From an uncultured Bacteroidales bacterium (GTDB lineage: Bacteria; Bacteroidota; Bacteroidia; Bacteroidales; Bacteroidaceae), in the NCBI GenBank assembly GCA_902801485.1, contig CADCIP010000009.1, forward strand, positions 1-64,000: a stretch of DNA of 64,000 nt, in the 5' to 3' direction. Made by a program: the position numbers and the translations under genes. The notes beneath the pieces were generated by a model. It was given only the letters and a program-made list of their open reading frames with translations, was not told where the DNA came from and made no database searches. Each line of letters begins with the position of its first letter. The first letter of the stretch is position 1. This document shows positions 6,962 to 15,248 of the stretch, piece by piece.

Positions 6962-7316
6962 TTGAGAGGCAGTTTGTAAAGGTTATCGGTTATTGTTATC
7001 GGTTATAGACGAAAAACGGTAAACAGTAAAGGTTCTTCTTCAATTTTGTTGATAAAAGAAAACCAGGAAAACCCTTCTGCTCAGGTTGAGACTTCGTCTT
7101 TGATGTTATGTCTGCGTCCTTTTCCTTGTGTGCAAGCACCCAGCAAAAAGCACGCAGCCACACCATCAATCTCTTTCGAGATTTCAACCCAACCAGAAGA
7201 AAAACCCCGCTATCGCTAAAAAATAAAGCCTAAAGATGTATGATGTAAGATGTATGATGTAAGAGGGAACCACATAACCGATAACCTCTCAACGGTAAAC
7301 CGTAAACTTTCAATTC
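6962..7316. other. Gene-free region between converging GH31 and GH10 genes
   Basis: It holds GGTTATCGGTTATTGTTATCGG-like short repeats, a two-fold direct repeat of AGATGTATGATGTA (about 7231-7262) and AACCGATAACC near 7275. No convincing terminator or gene was seen. Confidence 0.6.
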
Positions 7317-9167
7317 TCAATTGTAAAAGAGGGTTCCGTTTACGATGTAGAGGCCCTTCTTTAAACATCGGACATTGAGCTTTCGACCTGAAAGGTCGTA
7401 GATACCCTTTGAGACATCGGTGGTGTTTGAATCGGAAACGCCATCAATGCCCGTTTCTGTGGGCTCTTCGCCAAAAAGTCCGCGAACAAAGCCCGCATAG
7501 ACATGCTTCCGGTAGTTATTGATATCCCAGATACCGACAGGCGTGTCCGCACGCCAGCTGCTGCCCGAGGGCGAATCGTTCGTGCACCACTGGCAGATGC
7601 CCCATTGCTGGGCAGGAGGAACCAGACGGAAATACTCCTTGATGATCCACTCGTAGAAGTCGGCCATGTTCTTATGCTGCGTTTCTGTCATCTTATTTGT
7701 CGGGACAGCCTTTCCGCTGGCATCATTATAGCCCATATCCATCTCGCTTACACGTACCCATTTGCCTGTGGCAGCCATCAGTCGGAACATATTGCTGATG
7801 GCGTTTTTCTTGCTGTTCTGGGTATAGCTGTTCTCGTAATACGAGATGTGCATCTGGGTGCCGATACCGTCGATTCTCGTAACGCCGTCGGCCTCCCATT
7901 TCTTTATCCAGTTGATGAGCGACTTTAACTTCTTGTTCTGATCCCAGTCTGATTCCAGGTTATAGTCGTTGATGAAGAGTACCATGTCCTCAGGACCGTA
8001 CTTACGCGCCAGACGGCAGGCCTGTCGGACGTATTCCAGAGAACCCATGTAGTCCTGCCAGAAGAAGTTCTCGCCGCCCACATCCCATGTGGCATCGGGA
8101 TTGCCGTTCGGGTTGTACCCTTGCAGTACATAGTTGCCTGAGCCGTCATCACCACCTCCCGAGATGGCTTCGTTCACCAGGTCCCAGGCTTTTACCTTTC
8201 CGGCACATGCTTCCATCATTCCTTTTATCCACTTATCCATAGCATAGACCAGGGTGTCATGGCGTTCTTGCTGTGTCAGTGGGATGGTCTTACCCATATA
8301 GCCCTCGAACTTGATGTTCTTAATATAGATGTCGCCCACGAAGTCGCCGCACTGTAGCATGAAGAAGTTGCCCGACACTACTGCCTTATAATCTACCGTC
8401 ACCTCCTTCCATTCCGTAGTGAAGGGAATATTGGGGTAATCTCCGTTGTCCCAGTCGCCTAACTTGCTGTGTAGGGCGCCTGCCTTTGAACCGCGTACTG
8501 TCATCGTCATTTTGTAGGTCTTTCCTACCTCGGCGATAATATTCTCCATTGCCAGAAACTGCACATCCCACGAGTTCGGACATATCTTTGTCGTATGTAT
8601 GGTAAGGCCGTTTGTGGCATCGAATGACAGCGAGTATCCGAATTTCGACTCATCCGATTTCCATCCTACTTTTTTATCCGTTCTGAAGTCCTTCTGGGCA
8701 ATTACCGTCAGAGCTTCACCGCCGCCGCTAGGGTCTGGTTTGTCGGCAAGGAGTTTCAGCAGCCAGCTTTTCGGTTGTTGCGAGTGCCAGGCAAGGGTGT
8801 GCCCATATACGTTCAGTCCGGCATGGGTTGCAACCTCTACATAGTTTTTCACGGTAGTGAAGTTCATGTTGCCGTTGCCATCCACGCAGCTCCCCATCTT
8901 CATGGCATTACCGGCAACAGTTTCCGTGAAGTTCTTGTTAATCATGTTTCTGACCAACGGCTTATTCAGATAGTCACTGACCGTTGTTCCGGCACCAAGC
9001 TTAAAGTTCGGGTACTTGGAACTGTTAATATAGTCCTTGAGGGCCATATACTCGTCCAGGTACCGGTAGTCATCGTTACCGGGTTTCCCCAACTCAAACT
9101 TCTCCTGCGCCATAACAGAAGCCGCCATACAAGCTGCAAACAGCCAAATCAAAACATTTCTCAGCAT
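7317..9167 (-). CDS. GH10 endo-1,4-beta-xylanase with carbohydrate-binding insert
   Basis: A 616-residue exported protein (signal peptide to about residue 20, ...SVMAQ). GH10 sequence starts near residue 45, with the substrate-site motif YGHTLAWH at 121-128. It is interrupted at about 150-290 by a beta-sandwich resembling a CBM4/22-like module and resumes with the acid/base E333 (WDLVNEA) and the nucleophile E475 (RVSEMDM). GH10 enzymes split by a binding module between strands 3 and 4 are known from xylanolytic Prevotella and Bacteroides. The C-terminus GIYDLSGRK...LKKGLYIVNG resembles the type IX secretion-like tails common in Prevotella. It is the last gene of the SusC/SusD cluster; it probably cuts the xylan backbone at the cell surface. 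Confidence 0.92.
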   Translation of the reverse strand: MLRNVLIWLFAACMAASVMAQEKFELGKPGNDDYRYLDEYMALKDYINSSKYPNFKLGAGTTVSDYLNKPLVRNMINKNFTETVAGNAMKMGSCVDGNGNMNFTTVKNYVEVATHAGLNVYGHTLAWHSQQPKSWLLKLLADKPDPSGGGEALTVIAQKDFRTDKKVGWKSDESKFGYSLSFDATNGLTIHTTKICPNSWDVQFLAMENIIAEVGKTYKMTMTVRGSKAGALHSKLGDWDNGDYPNIPFTTEWKEVTVDYKAVVSGNFFMLQCGDFVGDIYIKNIKFEGYMGKTIPLTQQERHDTLVYAMDKWIKGMMEACAGKVKAWDLVNEAISGGGDDGSGNYVLQGYNPNGNPDATWDVGGENFFWQDYMGSLEYVRQACRLARKYGPEDMVLFINDYNLESDWDQNKKLKSLINWIKKWEADGVTRIDGIGTQMHISYYENSYTQNSKKNAISNMFRLMAATGKWVRVSEMDMGYNDASGKAVPTNKMTETQHKNMADFYEWIIKEYFRLVPPAQQWGICQWCTNDSPSGSSWRADTPVGIWDINNYRKHVYAGFVRGLFGEEPTETGIDGVSDSNTTDVSKGIYDLSGRKLNVRCLKKGLYIVNGTLFYN

Positions 9168-9275
9168 AAGCCTTATCTATTTAACCATCCCAGCCTCTCC
9201 CCTGGTCCCTCTCCGAGGAGAGTTTAGAGTTTAGAGGGGGGAAGGGGGGAGTTTAGAGTTGAGAGATTAGAGTAA

Positions 9276-9304
9276 TGTTGCGTTAGGCAGAACCTAACGC
9301 AACA
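9276..9304. repeat. GCGTTAGG hairpin, copy 1
   Basis: TGTTGCGTTAGG (9276-9287) and CCTAACGCAACA (9293-9304) are perfectly complementary across a 5-base loop. It lies 20 bases after the GH5 stop codon, so it may be a terminator or RNA processing site between GH5 and GH10. Similar hairpins occur at 13244-13264 and 25428-25448. Confidence 0.75.
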
Positions 9305-9323
9305 CTAATCTCCTGGTTGTAAG

Positions 9324-10874
9324 TTACTTTGGAGCATTATTGTAAACTGACTCGAGGGTGTAGGTGGCATCATCGCTGGTGGCAGCCTTGATCATGGTTT
9401 GAACAATAGGCTCTGAAGCATTGATGTAGGTACCGTCGGTGTGACTGAAATAGCCGTGATGCTCGTTGCCTGCCCCCTGGGAGTTGTTGTCCCAAAGAAT
9501 GACCGGCATACCATAAGTATATGCTGCACGGCATACATACTCGAGATAGTAATTGCGGAAGAAGTTAGAGCGGTTTGTCTTATGCTTCACACAACCGTAT
9601 TCACCTATATAAACAGGAATGTTATTAGAGATATATTTCTGCTGCAGTTTACGGAAAGTCTCCACCACATGTTCCTCGTTGCTGCCCGGCTGGAACTTGC
9701 CCGCAGCAGCTGTATGGCCCCATTCCGATTTACCGTCGCTATTCTCGGGTGTCAGCGTAAAAGTATTCGGGTCGTAGAAGTGCACGCTGACCATGAGTCG
9801 GTTAGCAGGATCGGTAGGCAATACGAAACTTTCCTCGACAGCAAATGCCGGATTTGAGGCATAGCACGGAATGCCAATCCAACGTGTCGCGTTGTTGCCT
9901 CCCGTAGCACGGATGGTGTTTACCACCAGCTGGTTCCACTCATTGAGTGTCCGATACTGTTTGCCCCCGTCCGTACGGTTGTCTCCCCAACCCCAGCCGC
10001 CGTCCTGGATCTCGTTGAACGACTCGAAGAAGAGGAAGCTGCCCTTGTCCTTGAAGACCTCGGCAATCTGTCTCCAGGTAGCCTCGATACGCTTCTTGAT
10101 ATTGGTATTCGTAGTCTCGTCGTTGGCTGCCCCCTTGATATCGAGCCAGTATTCATCGTGGTGCAGGTTCAGGATGACATTAAGACCGGCAGCTCCTGCC
10201 CATTCCACATTCTTTTTGACTTCAGCCATATAACTGTCGTCGATGGTCCAAGTGCCAGGTGTCTGATAGTTGCCCCAAGTGGTACAGATACGCACTGTGC
10301 TTGCTCCTGCCCTTTTCAGGTTCGTGTAGAGAGCTGTAGTAGGCGTTGCACCATCCCAATACCCCCACTGATTAGGATTATTATCCTTTCCCGAGCTGGT
10401 ATCGAAATGGTTGCCGAGGTTCCACCCCCACCCCAGTTTCCTGGTTATGTAGGCAGCTTCCTGGCCGCTATCGGGCTTATCGGGTGCCTTCGTAGTGAAA
10501 TGCAGCGTAAATTCGGGAGCCGAAGCGTTTGCATCCTTTGTAGAGACAACAGCACCCTTTTCGACACGCAAGGTATATCTTGTCCCCTCTGCCAAGGCAA
10601 GGGGGATATCGACAGAAACCGACGATGAGGTATTCGTCTTGGCAGTTACTGCCGTTCCGTTAAGCGTGACGCCAGTGCCTGTAACCCTGACGGGTGTGTT
10701 GTAACTCAGCGTGAGTACCGTTGTTGTGTTGGCATCTACCTCAGCTCCCTCTGTTATGGACTGTGAACGCAGCTGAACCGAAACAGAGGGCTCATCGGCC
10801 TTGTTCTCGTTATTACAACTGAAGGCAAACGATACCAAAACGAAAAATAATATCCGATTAAAATATGATTTCAT
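9324..10874 (-). CDS. GH5 endoglucanase/xyloglucanase-like lipoprotein
   Basis: A 516-residue lipoprotein (lipobox ...SFAFSC20). Residues 30-130 form a Big_5/Ig-like domain (TLSYNTPVRVTGTGVTLNG). The GH5 barrel begins near 140 with GWGWNLGNHFD, characteristic of subfamily 4. The acid/base is E288 (FESFNEIQ) and the nucleophile E425 (YIGEYGC). GH5_4 enzymes cut beta-1,4-glucan backbones including xyloglucan, mixed-linkage glucan and sometimes xylan. With the linked GH31, GH3 and GH2 genes, xyloglucan is plausible, but the GH10 neighbour leaves xylan or mixed use open. The lipid anchor and N-terminal spacer suggest display on the cell surface. It is co-directional with GH3 upstream, with a 28-base gap. 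Confidence 0.88.
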   Translation of the reverse strand: MKSYFNRILFFVLVSFAFSCNNENKADEPSVSVQLRSQSITEGAEVDANTTTVLTLSYNTPVRVTGTGVTLNGTAVTAKTNTSSSVSVDIPLALAEGTRYTLRVEKGAVVSTKDANASAPEFTLHFTTKAPDKPDSGQEAAYITRKLGWGWNLGNHFDTSSGKDNNPNQWGYWDGATPTTALYTNLKRAGASTVRICTTWGNYQTPGTWTIDDSYMAEVKKNVEWAGAAGLNVILNLHHDEYWLDIKGAANDETTNTNIKKRIEATWRQIAEVFKDKGSFLFFESFNEIQDGGWGWGDNRTDGGKQYRTLNEWNQLVVNTIRATGGNNATRWIGIPCYASNPAFAVEESFVLPTDPANRLMVSVHFYDPNTFTLTPENSDGKSEWGHTAAAGKFQPGSNEEHVVETFRKLQQKYISNNIPVYIGEYGCVKHKTNRSNFFRNYYLEYVCRAAYTYGMPVILWDNNSQGAGNEHHGYFSHTDGTYINASEPIVQTMIKAATSDDATYTLESVYNNAPK

Positions 10875-10902
10875 GATGTTTTTATTGTTTACCGTTTACG
10901 GG

Positions 10903-13218
10903 TTACTCGCATTTTACTACAACCTGCTGGTCGGCTATGAAGAGGCGGAATTCGCCTGGCTCCAGTACCCACTGGCCGTCAAGATTGACGAAGGACAGGT
11001 CTTTGGCCGGAAGTTGCAGGGTTACGGTAGTTGTCTGACCGGGCTGCAGGTCCACCTTTTCGAAAGCACGCAGCCGTCGGTTGTCGGGAGTAAGAGAAGC
11101 GACAAGGTCGGTACTGTAGAGCAGAACACTCTCCTTGGTGGGCCGCTGACCGGAATTCGTTACATTGATGCTGACCGTAAGAACATCGCCTTCGCTGAAG
11201 GTTTCCTTATCGACCTTCATATTACTATAGGTAACGGTGGTGTAGTGTAACCCGAATCCGAAGGGCCACTGAACGTCCATTACAGCATCGTAGTTGTAGT
11301 TGCCCTCCATCTGTCCCATGTTCTCGCAAGGCTTGTAGTCGTAGGTAACAAGAGATCCTGTATATTTAGGATAGGTATAAGGCATACGGCCAGTGAAGTC
11401 GGCATCGCCAGCCAAGAGACGTGCCAAGGCAATTCCACCATAGTTACTGGGCAAGAAGGTATGTACGACAGCCTGGCAAAGCGGCTCGATGTCGCGGATG
11501 ATACGCGGACGGCCCTCAGTCAAAACGAGTACGACGGGTTTACCAGTCTGTGCCAGTATGCGAACCATCTCCTTCTGGTTATCGCTCAGGTTCAGGTCGT
11601 TTATATTACCCGGTGTCTCGCAGTAGCTGTTTTCGCCCAGACAAGCAATGACAACATCAGCCCGCCGTGCAGCAGCAGTCAGCTGGTTCCAGTCGTCAGT
11701 CTGACGGTCGAGGTTAAAGTCATGGGCATCCCACTGAACGCCCTGCAGATACTGCACGTTCGCTTCGCCGAAGCGAGTCTTCAGTGCCTGCTGGAAAGTA
11801 GGATACTCTCCCATCTGCGGAGCCAACTCGTTGGTACGGTCGCCCTGCCATGTATAGCTCCAACCTCCGTTCATGCCTCGCAAGTTATCGGCGTTAGGAC
11901 CGCAGACAAGGATATGCGAACCCTCGTTCAGCGGCAGAACTGACTGCTCGTTCTTCAGCAGCACCATACACTCTTCAGCTATCTGCTCAGCCTCCTGTGC
12001 AAAGCCATCGCCAGCGAAGTCGGGGAATTCCTTTGCCAATTCCTGAACATCTTTATCCCAGGTTTCCTTATCCAGGAGTCCCAGACGGATTTTCAGGCGG
12101 AGGATGCGACGGACAGCATCGTCGATGCGGGCCTTAGATACACGGCCTTCATCAACCAGCTCACGCAACAAGTCGCAGAACTCCACCTCGTAGGGTACCA
12201 TAGACATATCGATACCTGCATTGATAGCCATGCAGATGGCATCCTTCTTTGTAGCAGCCACATGGTCGCGGAGACATATATTATTAATGTCCGCCCAGTC
12301 CGTAACAATCATACCGTCCCATTGCAGTTCCTCCTTCAGCCATGTATTCAGATACTTGGCATTGGCATGGAAGGGTACGCCATTGTTAACGCCCGAATTG
12401 ACCATCAGCGACAAGGCACCTGCCTGGATAGCAGCGCGGAAGGGCTGGAAGAACTTCTCGCGCATCTCGCGGTCGGTAATGCTGCTGGGTGTGCGGTCCT
12501 TTCCGCTGACAGGAACGCCATAGGCCATATAGTGTTTGAGACAGGCAGCCACACGGTTGGCAGGAATGTGGTTAGGGTCGTCGCCCTGATAACCCAACAC
12601 AGCCTGGCGAGCCATCTCGCAGTTCAGATATACATCCTCGCCATAGCTTTCCCACATACGGCTCCAGAGGGGCTGTCGTCCCAGGTCCATCACAGGTGAA
12701 TAAACCCAGGGAATGAGGCAGGCGCGACTCTCGTAGGCAGCTATCTCGCTGACGCGGCGCGGAATATTACGGTTGAAGGAAGCAGCCTGTCCCACCTCCT
12801 GCGGGAACAGCGTAGCTCCCCAAGTATAGGAAGCGCCGTGAATCTGATCGACACCATAGATTTGCGGTACGCCGGCACAAGTTTCCATGGAGAGTTGATT
12901 GAGGCGGCGAATAAGAGCACTCCACACCTCCGGTTTCTGTGCAACCCCCTTGGGGACATTCAGGATGCTACCTACATGGTATTTCTCAAATACATTCTTC
13001 AAAGCCTCTTCGTTGAGGCGGAAGTCTTGACTTTGCATGTCGGTAATGACATCGATGGTCAGTTCGCACATCTGTCCTATCTTCTCGTCCAGCGAGAGGT
13101 TCGAGAGGGTCTGCTCAACCTGTTTTTCCACCTCTGCGTTTTGGGGTATAGCGGGTTGACGAACTTGGCTGGTGGTACATGCAGTAGCCAGTAGAGACAT
13201 GATAATAATTTTTTTCAT
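10903..13218 (-). CDS. GH3 beta-glucosidase-like lipoprotein
   Basis: The start at 13218 (MKKIIIMSLLATAC) is preferred over an in-frame ATG 36 bases upstream because it gives a proper lipoprotein signal with Cys near residue 14. The 771-residue product has the GH3 N-terminal barrel (YGVDQIHGASYTWGATLFPQ), the nucleophile aspartate in GMIVTDWADI, the GH3 C-terminal domain and a final fibronectin III-like domain (VTNSGQRPTKESVLLY). It probably removes beta-glucose from the ends of oligosaccharides in the periplasm, completing the work of GH5 and GH31. It follows the binding-protein gene after a hairpin terminator, so enzyme genes may be expressed at a lower level than the import genes. Confidence 0.9.
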   Translation of the reverse strand: MKKIIIMSLLATACTTSQVRQPAIPQNAEVEKQVEQTLSNLSLDEKIGQMCELTIDVITDMQSQDFRLNEEALKNVFEKYHVGSILNVPKGVAQKPEVWSALIRRLNQLSMETCAGVPQIYGVDQIHGASYTWGATLFPQEVGQAASFNRNIPRRVSEIAAYESRACLIPWVYSPVMDLGRQPLWSRMWESYGEDVYLNCEMARQAVLGYQGDDPNHIPANRVAACLKHYMAYGVPVSGKDRTPSSITDREMREKFFQPFRAAIQAGALSLMVNSGVNNGVPFHANAKYLNTWLKEELQWDGMIVTDWADINNICLRDHVAATKKDAICMAINAGIDMSMVPYEVEFCDLLRELVDEGRVSKARIDDAVRRILRLKIRLGLLDKETWDKDVQELAKEFPDFAGDGFAQEAEQIAEECMVLLKNEQSVLPLNEGSHILVCGPNADNLRGMNGGWSYTWQGDRTNELAPQMGEYPTFQQALKTRFGEANVQYLQGVQWDAHDFNLDRQTDDWNQLTAAARRADVVIACLGENSYCETPGNINDLNLSDNQKEMVRILAQTGKPVVLVLTEGRPRIIRDIEPLCQAVVHTFLPSNYGGIALARLLAGDADFTGRMPYTYPKYTGSLVTYDYKPCENMGQMEGNYNYDAVMDVQWPFGFGLHYTTVTYSNMKVDKETFSEGDVLTVSINVTNSGQRPTKESVLLYSTDLVASLTPDNRRLRAFEKVDLQPGQTTTVTLQLPAKDLSFVNLDGQWVLEPGEFRLFIADQQVVVKCE

Positions 13219-13243
13219 TGTTTGTTTTATTTTTAGTTTAGGG

Positions 13244-13264
13244 GCGTTAGGCAAAACCTAACGC
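13244..13264. repeat. GCGTTAGG hairpin, copy 2
   Basis: GCGTTAGG (13244-13251) and CCTAACGC (13257-13264) flank the loop CAAAA. It lies 25 bases upstream of the GH3 start. The flanks GGG...AACATTGACAAGG match those of copy 3 at 25425-25460. Confidence 0.75.
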
Positions 13265-13283
13265 AACATTGACAAGGAAAAGA

Positions 13284-13305
13284 GCCTCACCCTGTGGGGT
13301 GAGGC
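13284..13305. terminator. Bidirectional hairpin terminator after the glycan-binding gene
   Basis: GCCTCACCC (13284-13292) pairs with GGGTGAGGC (13297-13305) across 4 bases. CTTTTC follows on the plus strand and TCTTTTCC on the minus strand. It begins 14 bases after the stop of the binding-protein gene on the minus strand, so it could end or attenuate transcription before GH3. Confidence 0.75.
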
Positions 13306-13318
13306 CTTTTCTATTCTT

Positions 13319-15235
13319 CTATTTAAAATAGAGTTTTAGAGGGGTATAACCACCACCGGTAAAGAGCAGATGCTGCTCGTCGAGCAAGGCAATAAGATCG
13401 GGGTTGGTGGTCAGATCGACGGTGAGGGTCCACGTACCATCTCCGTTATCCGTCAGGAGTTCATTTCCAGGCTGGATATCACCAGTGGTCAGGTTGACAC
13501 TCCACCATCCGGTAGTTACACGGATCTGTGGATTCTCGCCCTCGAGGAGGACATAGAACTTCGTTGACTTCAGCTTATCCCAAACATCCTGCGGGAAGGT
13601 AGCATCGCACTCGTTGTTGCCATCGTGACCGTCGAGACCGAAGCGGTAATTCTCGTTGCCCCAGTCAACAACACCACCCGAGCCGTCGTATTGCCAGAAG
13701 GTGACTTCTTTTTCCTCGTTTTTATCTTCTACCCAAACCTCTTCTTCGGTGTAGATTTCAAGCGGAGTATAGCCGCCTCCGGTAAAGAGCAGATGCTGCT
13801 CGTCGAGTAATGCAACAAGATCGGGGTTCGTGGTCAGATCAACGGAAAGAATCCACTTACCGTTTCCGTTATCCGTCAGGAGTTCATTTCCAGGCTGGAT
13901 ATCATCAGTGGTCAGGTTGACACTCCACCATCCGGTAGTTACGCGGATCTGAGGATTCTCGCCCTCGAGGAGCACTTTGAACTTAGCAGTCTTCAGTTTA
14001 TCCCAAACATCCTGCGGGAAGGTTGCATCACACTCGTTGTTGCCATCGTGACCGTCGAGACCGAAGCGGTAATTCTCGTTGCCCCAGTCAACAACACCAC
14101 CTATGCCGTCGTGCTTCCAGAAAGAAGTCTTGACGGTTTCCCAGTGTCCGCCGCCAACCCAGACATCCTCTTCGAAGTAAATCTCCTGTAGTGTGTAGCC
14201 GGCACCGGTAAAGAGCAGATGCTGTTCGTCGAGAGAAGCAACTATCGGATCGTCTCCGAAGTTAATCTCGATGTAGTACGTACCGTCGCCATTGTCGATA
14301 ATCCTCTCGGCCATATTCCAGGGAGCAATATCGTTGTCGGCACCCAGCCACTGAACGCTCCACCAACCGGTAGTTACACGAATCTGATATGAGTCGGACT
14401 CAGGTTTGAACTGCATATAGAAGGTACCAGTCTTCATCTTCTCCCATACATCAGCCGGGAAGGTAGCAACACATTCGTTGTTGCCATCGTGACCCTCGAG
14501 ACCGAAGCGGCAGTTGACATCACCCCAGTTGATAACGCCCCTTTCGCCGTTGTTCTTCCAGATAGTAGTCCTTTGTTTCTCCCAATGCCCACCGTTGGAT
14601 GACGGTTCGTAATACAATTCAGGCATTTCGATTTCCTGCCCGTCGTAGGTATGAAGGAGACCCACGAAAGTACCTTTGAAGATATTCTTCGCAGGAACAC
14701 GGAAAACGAGTTTGTTTGTTCCCTTGCGATAGAAATCATTCTGGTCGATCTTCTGTGGAACGCCATCTGCATCAAGCAGTTCGACAGCATTGATAAACTC
14801 GAGATCCTTACCATATACTTCGATCAGTTCTCCGCCTGTAACACTATCGTTAGGTTGCTTAGAGAAACCCGACACTTCGGTATATCCAAGCGTTAATGAA
14901 GCAGACGACTCGGCTTTATCATTAGATGAACGTACGATAATCTTACCACCCTCCCCGGGAATGCCTGCCGGTGTATTGACGCGAATCATGTCTTTGCTGA
15001 CAATCTCGAAATCAGTCACCTTGACGCCACCGGGAAACTCTATCTCCTGAACTCCACCAAGACCTGTACCGTTAATGGTTATCGGCTGGTTGGTGACCAC
15101 CTTCGTAGGGAAGAACGTCTTGATGCCCAACTTAAAACTATCCGGGCCAAGCTGGTCATCAGAACAAGCTGTGAAGGTGATAGCTATAAAGACAACAGCA
15201 AGCAACGCGCTGAAATAACAGAATATTTTCTTCAT
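13319..15235 (-). CDS. Surface glycan-binding lipoprotein with IPT/TIG domains and three repeat modules
   Basis: A 638-residue lipoprotein (ITFTAC24). Residues about 38-208 form two IPT/TIG-like sandwiches. Three homologous modules follow at about 217-356, 364-500 and 507-638. Each carries FGL-GHDGNNEC, TTGWWSV, NGDG and LDEQHLLFTG-GYT. Modules 2 and 3 are almost identical, so the last duplication is recent. The paired tryptophans in TTGWWSV are good candidates for sugar stacking. Its place after two SusC/SusD pairs is that of the xus-type binding protein (XusE in P. bryantii) or of SGBP-B proteins. It would hold polysaccharide at the cell surface for the GH5, GH10 and SusCD machinery. Binding specificity is unknown. 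Confidence 0.85.
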   Translation of the reverse strand: MKKIFCYFSALLAVVFIAITFTACSDDQLGPDSFKLGIKTFFPTKVVTNQPITINGTGLGGVQEIEFPGGVKVTDFEIVSKDMIRVNTPAGIPGEGGKIIVRSSNDKAESSASLTLGYTEVSGFSKQPNDSVTGGELIEVYGKDLEFINAVELLDADGVPQKIDQNDFYRKGTNKLVFRVPAKNIFKGTFVGLLHTYDGQEIEMPELYYEPSSNGGHWEKQRTTIWKNNGERGVINWGDVNCRFGLEGHDGNNECVATFPADVWEKMKTGTFYMQFKPESDSYQIRVTTGWWSVQWLGADNDIAPWNMAERIIDNGDGTYYIEINFGDDPIVASLDEQHLLFTGAGYTLQEIYFEEDVWVGGGHWETVKTSFWKHDGIGGVVDWGNENYRFGLDGHDGNNECDATFPQDVWDKLKTAKFKVLLEGENPQIRVTTGWWSVNLTTDDIQPGNELLTDNGNGKWILSVDLTTNPDLVALLDEQHLLFTGGGYTPLEIYTEEEVWVEDKNEEKEVTFWQYDGSGGVVDWGNENYRFGLDGHDGNNECDATFPQDVWDKLKSTKFYVLLEGENPQIRVTTGWWSVNLTTGDIQPGNELLTDNGDGTWTLTVDLTTNPDLIALLDEQHLLFTGGGYTPLKLYFK

Positions 15236-15248
15236 AACACTTCAAATT

